This document shows, piece after piece, positions 32,082 to 47,230 of a stretch of DNA of 64,000 nt (position 1 is its first letter; the number at the start of each line of letters is the position of its first letter). The notes under the pieces are model-generated. The model saw only the letters and a list, made by a program, of their open reading frames with translations, was not told the origin of the DNA and did not search any database. The position numbers and the translations under genes were made by a program. This stretch comes from Halocaridina rubra (taxonomy: Eukaryota > Arthropoda > Malacostraca > Decapoda > Atyidae): assembly GCA_037179515.1 (NCBI GenBank), contig JAXCGZ010022678.1, positions 145,787-209,786 on the forward strand, in the 5' to 3' direction.

Positions 32082-33559
32082 CAGTGTTACCCCGGTTATT
32101 CGTGTTTCTTGGTTCGGTTTCTCACTCTATCGCGTTTTTTTTTTTGGATAAATTGTTATTTTATTTCATGGGGTATGCAAAAATATTAAAATATTAAAGA
32201 AAAAAATTCTCAGTATTTTCATTTTTTTTTTTATTGAAAAAACATATTTCATTATCTAATTGATAAAAAAAAATTATTTCCCAGCCTACAAATAATAAAA
32301 CAGTAAAAAATAGTAAAAAACTAAATGTAGATAGATAGATACATTTATTGACCACCTCTTTTGAAAAGTACAGTATAATCTTTACAAAAGGAATATTTGG
32401 TCCAAATTACAATGAATAAATATAATAGATTTTGTACAATCATCAAATAAGTAGATGAATTTTAAATTAATATACATTGTACTAATAACTGAATGATATA
32501 CGTACGTACAGTATAACTCACAGTATTGCATCATACGAAATAGTGTTCGATAGCGTACAATGTATTGGGGTCGCAGCTACGTGAGCTAGCATGTATATTT
32601 ATATTTCCAGTAGTTTCATGATTTTATTGATAAAAAAAATGCATTTATTAGCCTAAGAATAATAAAACAGTAAAAAATAGTAAAAAACATAAATACTAAC
32701 AGTATTGCAACATGTAAAATACGATACCGCTATCAGCGTTTTGGACAAAGACTCGTTCAGTCTAACTCACGTGTGCGCCGTTCACGTTGTGCTTATTAAA
32801 CGTTTTGCTTGCGTTCGATAGCGTACAATGTATTGGGGTCGAAGCTGCGTGAGCTAGCATATATATTTATATTTCCAGTAGTTTCATGATTTTATTGATA
32901 AAAAAAAACGTATTTCTTAGCCTAAGAATAATATAACAGTAAAAAATAGTAAAAAACATACATACTAATAGTATTGCAGCATGTAAAATACGATACCGCT
33001 ATCAGCGTTTCGGACAAAGGCTTCCACCATCTTCCATTGTCTCGCCTCACTCGTGTGCGCCATTCATGTTGTGCTTATTATTATTAATGTTTTGCTTGTG
33101 ATTCTTTTACTCGCATATTTTAACCTTTGCAATGCCTCCCAAGCATCCTTCATCTTCTAAGGCTTCTTGTAGTGAGCCTAAATGGCAAAGGAAAATGTTA
33201 ACCATTGTAGATAAAGTGAAACTCTTAGATATGTTGAAAGAAGGAAAAAAGTTTGTGGATGTCAGCCGCTATTTAACGTAAATGTAAAAATTATTGTAAA
33301 ATATGGAACCTATGTATGTCAAGTCATCATCACCTCATTCATGGTAAGTTTTCCTATCAATTTCATAAAAAAATTACGTTGCTTGCTGTTATTTATAATG
33401 TAAAAGGTGTTTTTTTAACAGTAGAGGGAGGGTTTATACAGTGTAAAAGTAAAAATACATTAAAATATCTATGTACATATAGGCTGATCCTACTCCACGG
33501 ATTTCCTGGTTCGCGCCGGGTCCCGGAACCGAACTACCGCGATAAGTGAGGTAACACTG
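32082..33559 (+). mobile_element. Tigger family 1 element nested in another Tigger
   Basis: Starts CAGTGTTACCCCGGTTATTC and ends GCGATAAGTGAGGTAACACTG. The flanks are TA (32080-32081) and TA (33560-33561), and joining CCTATG-TA to CATGAGTATGTCATG restores the uninterrupted subterminal unit seen in other copies, which proves the insertion. Contains an AGATAGATAGAT segment with foreign sequence (~32325-32515), two further subterminal blocks and an N-terminal transposase stub. Confidence 0.93.
33132..33281 (+). pseudogene. Tigger transposase N-terminal stub (49 codons)
   Basis: Open from ATG: MPPKHPSSSKASCSEPKWQR, then KMLTIVDKVKLLDMLKEGKK and FVDVSRYLT stop. This is the N-terminus and first half of the psq/CENP-B-type helix-turn-helix of the transposase at 40248. 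The reading ends where the element is deleted, at the point equivalent to DVGRYFGLN. It would encode at most a partial DNA-binding domain. Confidence 0.88.
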
Positions 33560-33818
33560 TACATGAGTATGTCATGTCATTACCACCTCATTCACAGTAA
33601 GTTTATCTATCACTTTCATATAAATTTACACTTGCATGCTGTTATTTCTGAAGTAAAGGGTGGTTTGTTAACAGTACAGGGAGGGTTTATACAGTTTCTA
33701 CAGTGTAAACGTAAAAATAAATCAAAATATCTATGTACATATAGGGTGATCCTACTTCGCGAAAATTCCTCTATCGAGCCGGGTCCCAGAACTAACCTTC
33801 GCGATAAACGAAGGTTCA

Positions 33819-33821
<3 letters not shown>

Positions 33822-33906
<85 letters not shown>
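33822..33906. repeat. (TA)n microsatellite
   Basis: TA array following the right end of the outer Tigger element. Confidence 0.97.
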
Positions 33907-33909
<3 letters not shown>

Positions 33910-33914
33910 AAATA

Positions 33915-34011
33915 CAGTAATCCCTTGCTATATTGTGATTCACTTACTGCGAATTCAGTGCATCGCATTTTTATTTTTTTTTTGCAAGCAAAAAAAGTTA
34001 ATAAAAAAAAA
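33915..34011 (+). mobile_element. Tigger family 1 left end, cut off by a SINE
   Basis: CAGTAATCCCTTGCTATATT and GTGCATCGCATTTTTATTTT match the left end of the family; TA precedes it at 33913-33914. After 97 bp the sequence runs into an A-rich SINE end. No right end is present. Confidence 0.82.
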
Positions 34012-34776
<765 letters not shown>

Positions 34777-35616
34777 CAGTCAGCGTCAAACTACAAGGTG
34801 CAGGAGCGTCAGCTTTCCTGATTGCTACGTTAACCCATTTGTGTCTCTGTAACTTCTCCCGTTGGGAGTTATTGTGGCGTTAAGTGTCATCGTACATCAG
34901 GCAGGACACTCAGGTGACTAAACCGCCATGAATTGAGTGTTGCCAATTAACTGTCAGCTATTTATTCATGTCTAAATGTGCTGCCCCTCCCGCAGTGTGT
35001 GTTGTTTATTCCTCCGTGTTGTTGTGGACTTGTGTTTCATTCCACATGTCCTGTGGAGCGACGAGGTAATGTTCACCGTAACAGGTAGTGGGGGAGGGAG
35101 TGTGAACCGCCACCCAGGCAATGATGCCTTGTTGACACAGTACGTTGTCCCCTCTTTAAAACACCCTCCAGCTATCATGGTGTGGGCGTATTTCTCATAC
35201 CATGGAGTAGGAAACTTGGTGGTGCTCCCTAAAGGTGTCTGGATCAACAAACACAACTACATGGAACTTCTATGTAACTTTCTGCCGAGTTCATTTGAAA
35301 AATGCACGGCAGATTTCTTCATGTAGGACGGAGCACCCTGCCACACTGCTCATGATGTAAAGAGATGGCTGCATACTTATGAGGTTCCATTTTTTGAAGA
35401 CTGGCCTAGCAATAGTTCTAATCTGAACCCTATAGAAAATTTGTGGTCCTATATGAAACGAAAATTAAGCGAATTGGACACCTCAACTGTTGCTAAGCTT
35501 CAACTGTTGCAAAGCTTGAGATGGCTGTGTGTCACTTGTGGGCAAACCTGCAACATGACTTGCTACAATCACTAGCAAATAGTGTTCCTAAGCGACTTCA
35601 GGAATGCATACAATGA
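34777..35616 (+). pseudogene. Tc1/mariner transposase pseudogene, N-terminus missing
   Basis: CAGTCAGCGTCAAACTAC preceded by TA (34775-34776) looks like a left terminal repeat. From about 35036 the catalytic domain reads VLWSDEVMFTVTGS (first Asp), AIMVWAYFSYHGVG, then a stop TAG at 35324 just before DGAPCHTAHDVKRWL (second Asp), and EDWPSNSSNLNPIENLW (the Glu). Thirty-five residues separate second Asp and Glu, so this is a DD35E-type member rather than the commoner DD34E. A 17-bp direct duplication (35484-35500, 35501-35517) shifts the frame; after it the reading resumes (KLEMAVCHLWANLQHDLLQ) to a stop at 35614. The DNA-binding domain expected upstream is absent: only about 260 bp separate the terminal repeat from the catalytic domain. 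All three catalytic residues remain, but the gene is dead. Confidence 0.85.
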
Positions 35617-36194
35617 AAGGGAAACCGCACAAAGTACTAAGAGGAAATGTACAAAGGAATAAAGGTAAAGCATAGGAATAGCAACTGTGTTTCTTATGTA
35701 TCCTTCATTCACTTAACTGATCAACATCGTGTGCTCACCTGTGCCTTATATTTTGGCGCGGACTGTAGTAGTAAATATTCAATTTTACATCCAAAATTAG
35801 GGAATGTAATTATAAATACAATATTACTAGGTTAATCATAGGTTAGATTAAGTAAGTTAGTTCAACTTTAGTTAAAAAAAGGAGTTGGGACAATATTTTT
35901 TAGTGGTTTTATATCGTAATCAGTGTTTCATCTTTTAATTTCACTCTTTGGGATGTGAAAATAAAGATTTACCATTAATAATAATAATATATTATTATTA
36001 TCATTGTTGTTGTTGTTGTAATGTACATTCCTTAAAACTTATTATTATTATTATTAATATTGCTTTAAATGTACTTTGTATGAAAGTACCTACATACACG
36101 AATAGCAACAATGATAATTATTATAATTCTATAAATTATTTGTTGATATTGTTACCACTACTATTTTAGCCTAAAAAAAATAGTAAACAAATAT
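35617..36194. other. No gene seen; ATT-rich
   Basis: Contains small ATT/TTG trinucleotide runs near 35985-36060. No right terminal repeat for the Tc1-like element was found. Confidence 0.45.
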
Positions 36195-36660
36195 TATTAA
36201 GCGGTAGAAGAGGAGGAGAATGCAGGAGAACGAACCTCTATCTGCAAACATTTTGGCGCTTCCGTATCAACTGATACACCCTCACACAGTATTTCTCTGA
36301 CGATATTATATCAAAAGTTTGTTCTTAATCCTTTTTGCAATTCTCTTCATAATATTAGATCGCATTAAGTGGTAGAAGAGGAGGAGGATGTGGGAGGAAG
36401 AACCTCTATCTGCAAATATTTTGGCGCTTCCGTATAAGCTGATACACCCTCGCACGCTATTTCCCTGATGATATTATATCGCAAGTTTGTTTGCTGTATG
36501 TTCTTAATGCTTTTTTTTCAATTCTCTTCATAATATTCAATCACATTAAGCAGTAGAAGAGGAGGGTGATGCAGGAGAACGAACCTCAAACCAAAACATA
36601 TTGCCGCTTCCGTATCAGCTGATGCTTGTTCAGGCACAATATTTTACTCATAAAATATTT
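36195..36660 (+). repeat. Tandem repeat, ~170-180 bp unit, about 2.6 copies
   Basis: Units start near 36199, 36367 and 36547 with AAGCGGTAGAAGAGGAGGAG-like sequence and share GAACCTCTATCTGCAAA, GGCGCTTCCGTATCA, CTGATACACCCTC, CGATATTATATC and TTCTCTTCATAATATT. A fragment of the same unit recurs at about 36890-36958. No coding sense recognised. Confidence 0.88.
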
Positions 36661-36959
36661 ATTTACTCACCCTATTTGCGGTTTATCTAATTTTCAAGAT
36701 TATAGATTACTATTAATATTCCATGGTTCTAAACATTATCCTATCTATGGACCATGATGCACAATATCTTAACGTAAATAAAGTCAGCTGAGAGAAAAAG
36801 AAAATGTATACAATTCGTTCAAAGAAAACGTATATCATACTGTACATGGGAAACTTAAATGAAATATATATATTCTCTACACTCTACTTCCCTAACGATA
36901 TTATATCGAAAGTTTGTTTGCTGCTTGTTCTTAATTCTTTTTTCCATCTTCATAATATC
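36661..36959. other. AT-rich gap with a partial repeat unit
   Basis: Nothing recognised except the partial ~170-bp unit at 36890-36958. Confidence 0.5.
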
Positions 36960-37330
<371 letters not shown>

Positions 37331-37594
37331 TGTTCCCTCCCTTGTTGCGGTAGTTCGGTTCCGGGGCCCGGTGCGAGACAGGAAAACCGCGGAGTAGGAT
37401 CAGCCTATATGTACATAGATATTTTAACTTATTTTTACGCTTACACTGTATAAACCCTCCCTGTACTGTTAACAAACCACCCTTTACTTCAAAAGTAACA
37501 GCATACAACGGTAATTTATATGAAAGTGATAGATAAAATGACGGTGAATGAAGTGGTAATTACATGACATACTCATGTAAATAGGCATTTTACA

Positions 37595-38395
37595 ATTATT
37601 TTTACGTTTACATACTGTATAAACCCTCCCTGCATTGCTAAAAAAACACCCTTTACATTATAAATAACAGCAAGCAACGTAAATTTTTATGTAAGTGATA
37701 GATAAAATTACGGTGAATGAGGTGATGATGACGTGACATACATAGGTATTTTACAACTATTTTTACGTTTACGTACTGTATAAACCCTCCCTGCACTGCT
37801 AAAAAAACACCCTTTACATTATAAATAACAGCAAGCAACGTAAATTTTTATGAAAGTGATAGATAAAATTACGGTGAATGAGGTGATGATGACGTGACAT
37901 ACACAGGTATTTTACAATTATTTTTACGTTCACGTACTGTATAAACCCTCCCTGCACGGTTAAAAAAACACCCTTTACATTATAAATAACAGCAAGCAAC
38001 GTAAATTTTTATGAAAGTGATAGATAAAATTACGGTGAATGAGGTGATGATGACGAGACATACATAGGTATTTTACAATTATTTTTACGTTTACGTACTG
38101 TATAAACCCTCCCTGCACTGTTAAAAAAACACCCTTTACATTATAAATAACAGCAAGCAACGTAAATTTTTATGAAAGTGATAGATAAAATTACGGTGAA
38201 TGAGGTGATGATGACGTGACATACATAGGTATTTTACAATTATTATTACGTTTACGTACTGTATAAACCCTCCCTTCACTGTTAAAAAAACACCCTATAC
38301 ATTATAAATAACAGCAAGCAACGTAAATTTTTATGAAAGTGATAGATAAAATTACGGTGAATGAGGTCATGATGACGTGACGTACATATGTACGT
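37595..38395 (-). repeat. 161-bp tandem repeat inside the Tigger element
   Basis: The landmark CTTTACATTATAAATAACAG (last copy CTATAC...) occurs at 37651, 37812, 37973, 38134 and 38295, exactly 161 bp apart, with only a few differences per unit. Each unit also has CTGTATAAACCCTCCCTGCA and a block derived from CACGGTAAGTTTACC, the sequence following the transposase C-terminus. Open frames of 61 codons repeat with it and are artefacts. Confidence 0.95.
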
Positions 38396-40248
38396 GATAG
38401 GTAAACTTACCGTGAATGAGGTGATGATGATCTTTCTTGACCCCAGAGGAAATTATTTCGCAGCCAATAAATGCTTTACGGCTGCTTTTTGGGGGAGAAG
38501 AACATGGTAATGGGGAGTTGCTGTCGCTGTTTCTTCGTTTGTTGGAAGTGGTATGGTAGGGAATCAAGGCATCGTCGAGAGAATTATAGAAGGTCACCGA
38601 ACGAACCATATTATCGTCATATTGCTGCGAGAGTTGTTGGAGTGCTTTAAAATGTTCATACATGGCTGCCAAACGTTCGAGTGTAAGGCCAGGTTCTTCA
38701 ATTTCTTCGTGTGTTTCCTCTAGTTCTTCCTCTTCTTCGCTCGCTGATTTCGTCATTTCATCCAAGTCTTCATCAGTCAAAGGCTGCGAGTGGCAGTCAA
38801 TCAGTTCATTCACATCTTCGGGAGTCATATCTTTAAAGTCTTCTCCTCCTAGCAATGCAGCCAACTTCACAGCTTTCGCAACTACCGACTTCTACACTTC
38901 GTCAGGAGCAAGTCCCTTGTAGTCGTGGATGACTTCGGGCCACAATTTCTTCCAGCTGGCATTGATTGTGGCCGACATCATCTCTCTGATTGCTTTCTGA
39001 ATATTTTGTAGGCATATGGCAATCGTGTAATTATGCCAGTAAGTCTTCAATGAGAATTCTTTGTCCGAATCCATGGATTCAACTAGGTTTGCCAGGGCAT
39101 TTCGTGTGTCGAGGGCCTTGAACGCACGAATAATGCCTTGATCCATAGGCTGAATCAGTGACGTCGTATTTGGTGGCAGGAACTCAACTTGAACTCCGAC
39201 ATATTGGAGATTAATTGCGTGGCCACCAGCATTATCCATCAAAAGGAGGACTTTAAATGCAAGGCCTTTTTCCGCAAGATAAAGTTTTACCTGAGGGATA
39301 AAGCATTGGTGAAACCAGTCCGATGAGAGGCTTTTCGTGATCCATGCCTTAGGGTTATGCATCCAATACACTGGCAGCAGATTCTTATTCTTGTTCTTCA
39401 AAGCCCTAGGGTTCTTTGACTTGTAGATAAGCCCGGGCTTAAACATGAAGCCCGCAGCATTCCCGCACATGATGAGGGTAACGCGATCGTTGTGCACTTT
39501 AAATCCTGGGGCTTTAGCTTCGTCCTTGAAGAGAAAAGTGCGAGATGGCATTCTCTTCCAAAATAAGCCAGTCTCACCCATGTTGAAGACTTGCTCAGGA
39601 ACATATTCCCTTTCGGCGATAATTTTCTAGAAGTCGTTCGTGACGTAATTTTTTGCGGCAGTTGTATCTATCTGCAGAGGCAGCTTCGCCATGCACTGAA
39701 ACGCTCTTTAGGCCATAGCGTTTTTGAAACTTGAAGAACCATCCCTTGCTAGCAACGAACGGTTGTATCCTGGATGGAGAATTGCTGGAGGGTCCTGGTT
39801 GTGGGTCGTCGATATCTTCTTTTCTCTCCTCCTCTCCACGGTCGCCACTGTCGTCATCGGGTTCATTTGCAGCAAATGTCTCATACAGCTTCTTCGCTTT
39901 TGTTTGTATGATATTGGTGTCTAAGCTGATGTTTTTCTTTCTGCAATCAGCAATCCACAGGGCCAAAGCAGCTTCCATCCGCACTACTGCCTTATTGCGG
40001 GATGTTACGACCCTCTTCGCTAATTTATCAAAAGAAATGCTCGCTGTTTTCCTGATCTTTGCCTCGTCCTTTTTTATGTAGCGCACAGTAGATTAATTGA
40101 GGCCAAAATAGCGGCCGACATCCACAAACCTTTTTCCTTCTTTCAACATATCTAAGAGTTTCAATTTATCTACAATGGTTAACATTTTCCTTTGCCTCTT
40201 AGGCTGACTACCAGAAGCCTTAGAGGGTGAAGGACGTTTGGGAGGCAT
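38367..40248 (-). pseudogene. Tigger-type transposase, nearly full length, inactivated
   Basis: pogo/Tigger (DDE superfamily) transposase. From ATG at 40248: MPPKRPSPSKASGSQPKRQR, psq helix-turn-helix (LTIVDKLKLLDMLKEGKRFV), CENP-B-type HTH (PFVASKGWFFKFQKRYGLKS), catalytic core (GETGLFWKRMPSRTF; LLLMDNAGGHA with the second Asp; IQPMDQGIIRAFK with the third Asp), and an acidic C-terminus (EPGLTLERLAAMYEHFKAL). Damage: nonsense at 40093-40095 (GLN-stop-STV), a 4-bp AGAT duplication near 39668 that shifts the frame, nonsense at 39627-39629, the first catalytic Asp (normally DETGLFWK) replaced by Gly (GGT, 39576-39578), and nonsense at 38892-38894. Long frames remain at 39595-40086, 38892-39581 and 38367-38870. 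It binds terminal repeats and cuts DNA in active relatives; this copy cannot. Confidence 0.92.
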
Positions 40249-41074
40249 TGCAAAGGTTAAATTACGCGTGAAAACACAATCACAAGCAAAACGTATCAAT
40301 AAGCACAACGAGAACGGCGCACATGTGAGTTAGACTGAGCGAGTGAGGCGGCACATTGGAAATTGGAGGGAAAAGCAAACTGCAATGAAAAAGCCAATCA
40401 GACACCATGATACAAAACATATTGAAAAACAATTCTGTGATTCGTCGTCTCCCGACCTTTCAGCCAATAGCATTCCATGAACTATCTCACGTAGGTGAGA
40501 GCCTTTTTGTTTTCCGAAACGCTGATAGCGGTATTGTATTTTACATGGTGCAATACTGTTAGTACTTTATGTTTTTTATAATTTTTTACTGTTTTATTAT
40601 TCTTAGGCTAGGAAATACTTGTTTTATCAATAAAATAATGAAAATTTTAATATTCACTAGGTCACGTAGGAAAGAGCCTTTGCATTTTCCGAAACGTGAT
40701 ACCGGTATCGTATTTTTCATGGTGCAATACTGTTAGTACTGTATTTATGTTTTTTTTACTATTTTTTACTGTTTTATTATTCTTAGGCTAGGAAATACTT
40801 CTTTTATCAATAAAATAATGAAAATTTTAATATTTCCTAGGTCACGTAGTTGAGAGCCTTTTCGTTTTCCGAAACACTGATACCGGTATCGTTTTTACGT
40901 GGTGCAATAATGTTTGCTATTTTTTACTGTTTTATTATTCTTAGGCTAAGAAATAAATTTTTTTTTATCAATAAAATCATGAAACTACTGGAAATATAAA
41001 TATATATGCTAGCTCACGTAGCTGTGACCCCAATACATTGTACGCTATTGGACACTTTTTCGCATGATGCAATA

Positions 41075-41388
41075 GTGTGATTACCTAATTGTGTTTACGG
41101 GAAAGAGCCCAAAGCTCGTATCTTCCCGTCTCCTGATCGGTTCCATTTTATACTTAGTGATACTTATCATACCTGTCCTTAAAACTATGGATTGAGATAG
41201 CATTAACTACCTCCTCGCTTAGCCAATTCCAATTATCAACTACTCTTACACTGAAAAAGTATTTCCTTACATCCTGCAAAGAAGTTTTCTTACGAAGCTT
41301 CAAACTATGACCTCTAGTTCTAGAGCCAGCCATATCAAAATATCGATCCCTATCCACTCTATCATAACCATGAAGGAATTTAAAGACT
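41075..41388 (-). mobile_element. CR1-like LINE 3' fragment inside the Tigger element
   Basis: GTGATTACCTAATTGTGTTTACGGG through TCCCTATCCACTCTATCATA and AGGAATTTAAAGACTGT match 11654-11970 almost base for base; the coding end reads DRDRYFDMAGSRTRGHSLKL on the minus strand. A 5'-truncated insertion of the same family as the copies at 11.7 and 50.3 kb. Confidence 0.92.
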
Positions 41389-41663
41389 GTACGTATGTAT
41401 ATCTAAATTTATGTTTTTTACTATATTTTACTGTTTTATTATTCGTTGGCTGGGAAATAAATTTTTTTTATGAATTAAATAATGAATTTTTTTTTTCAAT
41501 AAAAAAATGAAAATACTGAAAATTTTTATTTTTTCAATATTTTAATATTTTTGCGTATACCCATAAACTAAAATAATAATTTATCCAATAAAAAAACCCG
41601 CGATACAGTGAGAACGCGAACCAAGAAACACGATACAGCGGGGGAACACTGTAAATATATATA

Positions 41664-43907
<2,244 letters not shown>

Positions 43908-44039
43908 AGCCTTAACCAATATCTTATTTTGTGATGTTTTTACAAACAATAATAATGAAAGTCCTTTGACTGAAAGGAAGTTCTAGCTAAGAACTGTATT
44001 ACTTTGCAATAAAATTTAAAAAAAAATATACTGAAATTA

Positions 44040-47000
44040 TAATTACGTGAAATGAAGTTGTTGCCAGGATGATAAGCCCTAAGTCCCTAAGGTAGGCCAC
44101 CAATCCATGCTTTCCTTTAGAGCTCTCAGGGAGCGGACGTTGTGTTGTTGGCATTTGCACTTGTGTGCAGTGCAGTCTTATATAGCGTGTTTGATTCTAT
44201 GAGCTGATGTGCTACATACCTGGCAGGCATCATCAATAAGAATCATTCTAGCTTCTTCTGATAGCCTAGAAGGGCTGGGTGTGGCTCACAGTGCAAATTA
44301 GCCAAGTGGAACCTGTCCTCAAAGTGAAGGGAAGATTCAGAACAATGAATGTTGGGAGGATGTGCAAGCTGCTATGTATTGTCACTGAATGACTGGATGG
44401 AATGGCAAGTTAGATAGCTATGGGTATGACTACACAGGTTGGCTTGGGGTGGAGGATGTGACAGATGACAATATTTGCATGATACCATGCGCTAGGTGTT
44501 ATTTTAATGTTCCATGGTATGTGTGTGTGGGTGAACTACCATGTAGTTCAGTGGATAATGTTGATTTTTGGCGGTTGCACCAAGAATGTGTGTGCCTTTC
44601 ATATTAAGATGGTTTTTGACTTAGAGGACTTTGGTTTTATGATGTAGGTGGTCAATAGGAATGGTAACTGTGGACCTTGTGAATATTTTTAGGGCGTTAT
44701 TTGAATAGTCTGTAGGGTGTTTTAAAGAGATTAGTCTGTAGGGTGTTGTAATGAGATTAGAAGCCCAAGCATGGCTTGCATACTTCTTCACTGAGCATAT
44801 ATATAATTTAGGATACTGTGATGGTGGTTTCTTTGTTATGTCTGAATGTTTTATGGGGAAGTGTCCTGAGGGAATTAAGTATTGGTGTTAGTTTGTGTCT
44901 GATGTTTGTTGTAACATACTGCTTGTGGATTTGGCTATGGCTAATTCAAATAAGTTTGCAAAGAAGCTGTTACATTATGTGTTGAGGTAGGGATGGAGGA
45001 GGTCTGCTGCTGTTTGCATTTTGATGTGTACTTGTGAGTGCTATGTATCCTGCATGGTAAGCTATATCATGCATGCATAGATTAATGAGTGTCACTGATG
45101 AGACAAATGACTGTAGAACTCCATATATAAAGATTCTGGTGTTTGATGCCTGAATGGTGAACGATATGTGCTCACACCTATTAAGGGGTAGTTGGCCATA
45201 AAGCTTTGTGTGTTACTGTGCATGTTTGTGCTGAAAATTTTATTTGTGAGGTTGTGGCTGGGGGATGGCATCAATGGCTTTACCTATGCCTATTGTGATG
45301 AAAAATTACTAATGTGCTGTCCTAGCTGAATACTGAATCCACTACAAATTCTTGGAGTCAAGTCTGTAAGAGGATTTATTTATTTATTTTTTTTTAATAT
45401 AGTCCTGAAACCGTGTTGTGAGGGAAATAGTGGAGTATGAGGTGTGATTTGTTGCAGTATTAGTCTTTCAGTAACTTTAAAGCAGGGGCAAAGTGTAATG
45501 GGACAATTTAAAGAGGGTAGCATTGGGAGGTTTTATTGGATTTAGGGCTTGTGATAAAGACACCATGCATCCTAATGGTATAAGCTTGTATGCCTTGTGG
45601 TCCCAGGTGTTTATGGCATATGATGCTTATATTGTCAGGGTCACAGGTGAATGTGAGCATAAGATACTTAATAATGTGCTTCATTTGATGGTTTGGTGAA
45701 AGGTGTATAGTCTGGATCATCAGGAAACTGTCTTTTATGTCTGATAACATGTCATGACTGACATAAAAAAAATAATTGACATGAGAAATAAGATTGGTAA
45801 GGGTGTTTGCCTACTGTTTGTTTGAGGGTATGATGTCGGCTGTTGAGATGATTGCATGCGAGTTTGTTGTACTACTAATGAAAAATGTAATCCCTTTTAG
45901 TGTTTTGCAAAGTTTATTGGCATTTGCTGTGTGGTCAAGTGCTTGCAGGTATTCATTTCAACTTAAACTTTGATGTTATGCAATTCAGTTTGACATATCA
46001 AATGCTTGCATTTTTTAGGTATTGTCCTGTGTATGGGGTGTTGTGGAAATTTTAATGCATTACATTGTCTGATGAGGTCTTGAATTTCTGGAGTGAAACT
46101 GAGGGTGAGATTTTTCCGTTACTTCTAGGGATATTTTGTTTAACGCAGTTTTAATTTATAGTACAGTGATAAATGATTGTAAAGCATCATTCACGTCTGC
46201 AATGGGAGTTCTGCTTAGAGTTTCAAATTGCTGTTCATTTTCTTTAGGAAAATGAACTCTGGCTAGCTGGGGCAATTCTTCCTTTTAAGGTAATGATGAA
46301 GGAAAGGTGACTGGAACCCAGAGTTTTGGCCACCTTCCATGATGTTGTGATGGCAAAGGTTCAGTGACCAAATAGTGATATCTAAAGATGATGGTAGGAA
46401 ATAAGCTTGGTGGAGAAAATAGGTGTGTGTATTGATGAATGTTAATAAGGATGAAGAATTTTTCTGCTTAGTTTTGTATTACCAATCCATTGTCAGTGTT
46501 GGGGATGTCAATAAAATAGATCAACGTCTTGGTCTTTGAAGTCACTTCTAAGGATGATGTCTGAAGTATTGGTGACATAATGCAAGTATTAAGTACTGAG
46601 GGGGATGTAAGTTCTGAATCTGTCATTATCACGTTTCATGTGTGCCTATGTGTACTTTGATCGACTGTATTTCTGTGGTAGTATCACGTCGAGGAATTGG
46701 TATCAATGAAATTAAAGGATTTGTGTACCAAGGTGATGAGTCCATTGCCACTGCCATCAATCCAGGCTTGTTTAGTGGTGGTGAAGTTATGAAAAGTAGG
46801 TGTATTTGTTTCTTGGAAGATGTCAGTGTGTGCATAGTGTTGTTTGATGAAGAATGTGAGTTCATTTTGGGTGTTTATGCCAACAATGTTCATTTGTAGA
46901 TTACGTTGTACGCGCAATATGTGTTAGGTGATGCTCTGGGAGGGGTAGGGCAGGGGTGTAGGTGTGGAAGAGGCAGCAGGAAAAGGTAGAGATGTTGAAT

Positions 47001-47230
47001 GGTGTGGAAAGGATGGGCATATTTGGGAGATAGGGTGTGGAAGGCATGGGGGTTGGGTATGAAGGAGGGAGTAGGGAGAACTGACAGTAGCTCCAATTGT
47101 TTGTATAGTGTTTTATGTTAGTAAGTGTTTTTAGGAGAAATGAATCTAGTTTCTGCATGAGTTGAAGAAAAATTAACCTTTGGTGTGTTGGCTCAAAGAA
47201 TAAGGTGAGGAGCATGTAGAACATATATGG
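44040..47230 (-). pseudogene. Decayed LINE with endonuclease, RT remnants and a Cys-rich end
   Basis: Minus-strand order fits a whole non-LTR element. At 46684-46917 an AP-endonuclease-like N-terminus is readable: LQMNIVGINTQNELTFFIKQ, then DIFQETNTPTF and SGNGLITLVHKSFNF (the N..GI.., .QET.. and GGGL..L motifs). Upstream (46890-47224) is a Pro-rich frame. Downstream frames give LLKD.YCNKSHLILHYFPHN (RT entry motif), a KIFSTNMHSNTQSFMANYPL frame at 45092-45274 equivalent to the region after the first RT Asp, and near 44100-44250 a C-terminal peptide with CQVCSTSAHRIKHAI. Stops and shifts occur throughout, and the conserved ADD box is not readable. It differs from both LINE families above. The limits are approximate. 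Confidence 0.65.

Noticed and set aside
34976..35036. Apparent N-terminus MCCPSRSVCCLFLRVV of the Tc1-like frame
   Set aside because: Not transposase-like; the ATG lies in noncoding sequence left by the deletion and merely happens to be in frame.
35985..36060. Possible CRISPR-like or regulatory repeats in trinucleotide runs
   Set aside because: Simple ATT/TTG microsatellites in a eukaryotic genome, without spacers or fixed repeat units.
37653..38160. Three identical 61-codon ORFs
   Set aside because: They repeat because the underlying 161-bp transposon unit repeats; the reading has no known domain and breaks in other copies of the element.
46642..46899. Plus-strand 85-codon ORF
   Set aside because: Shadow of the endonuclease remnant on the minus strand.
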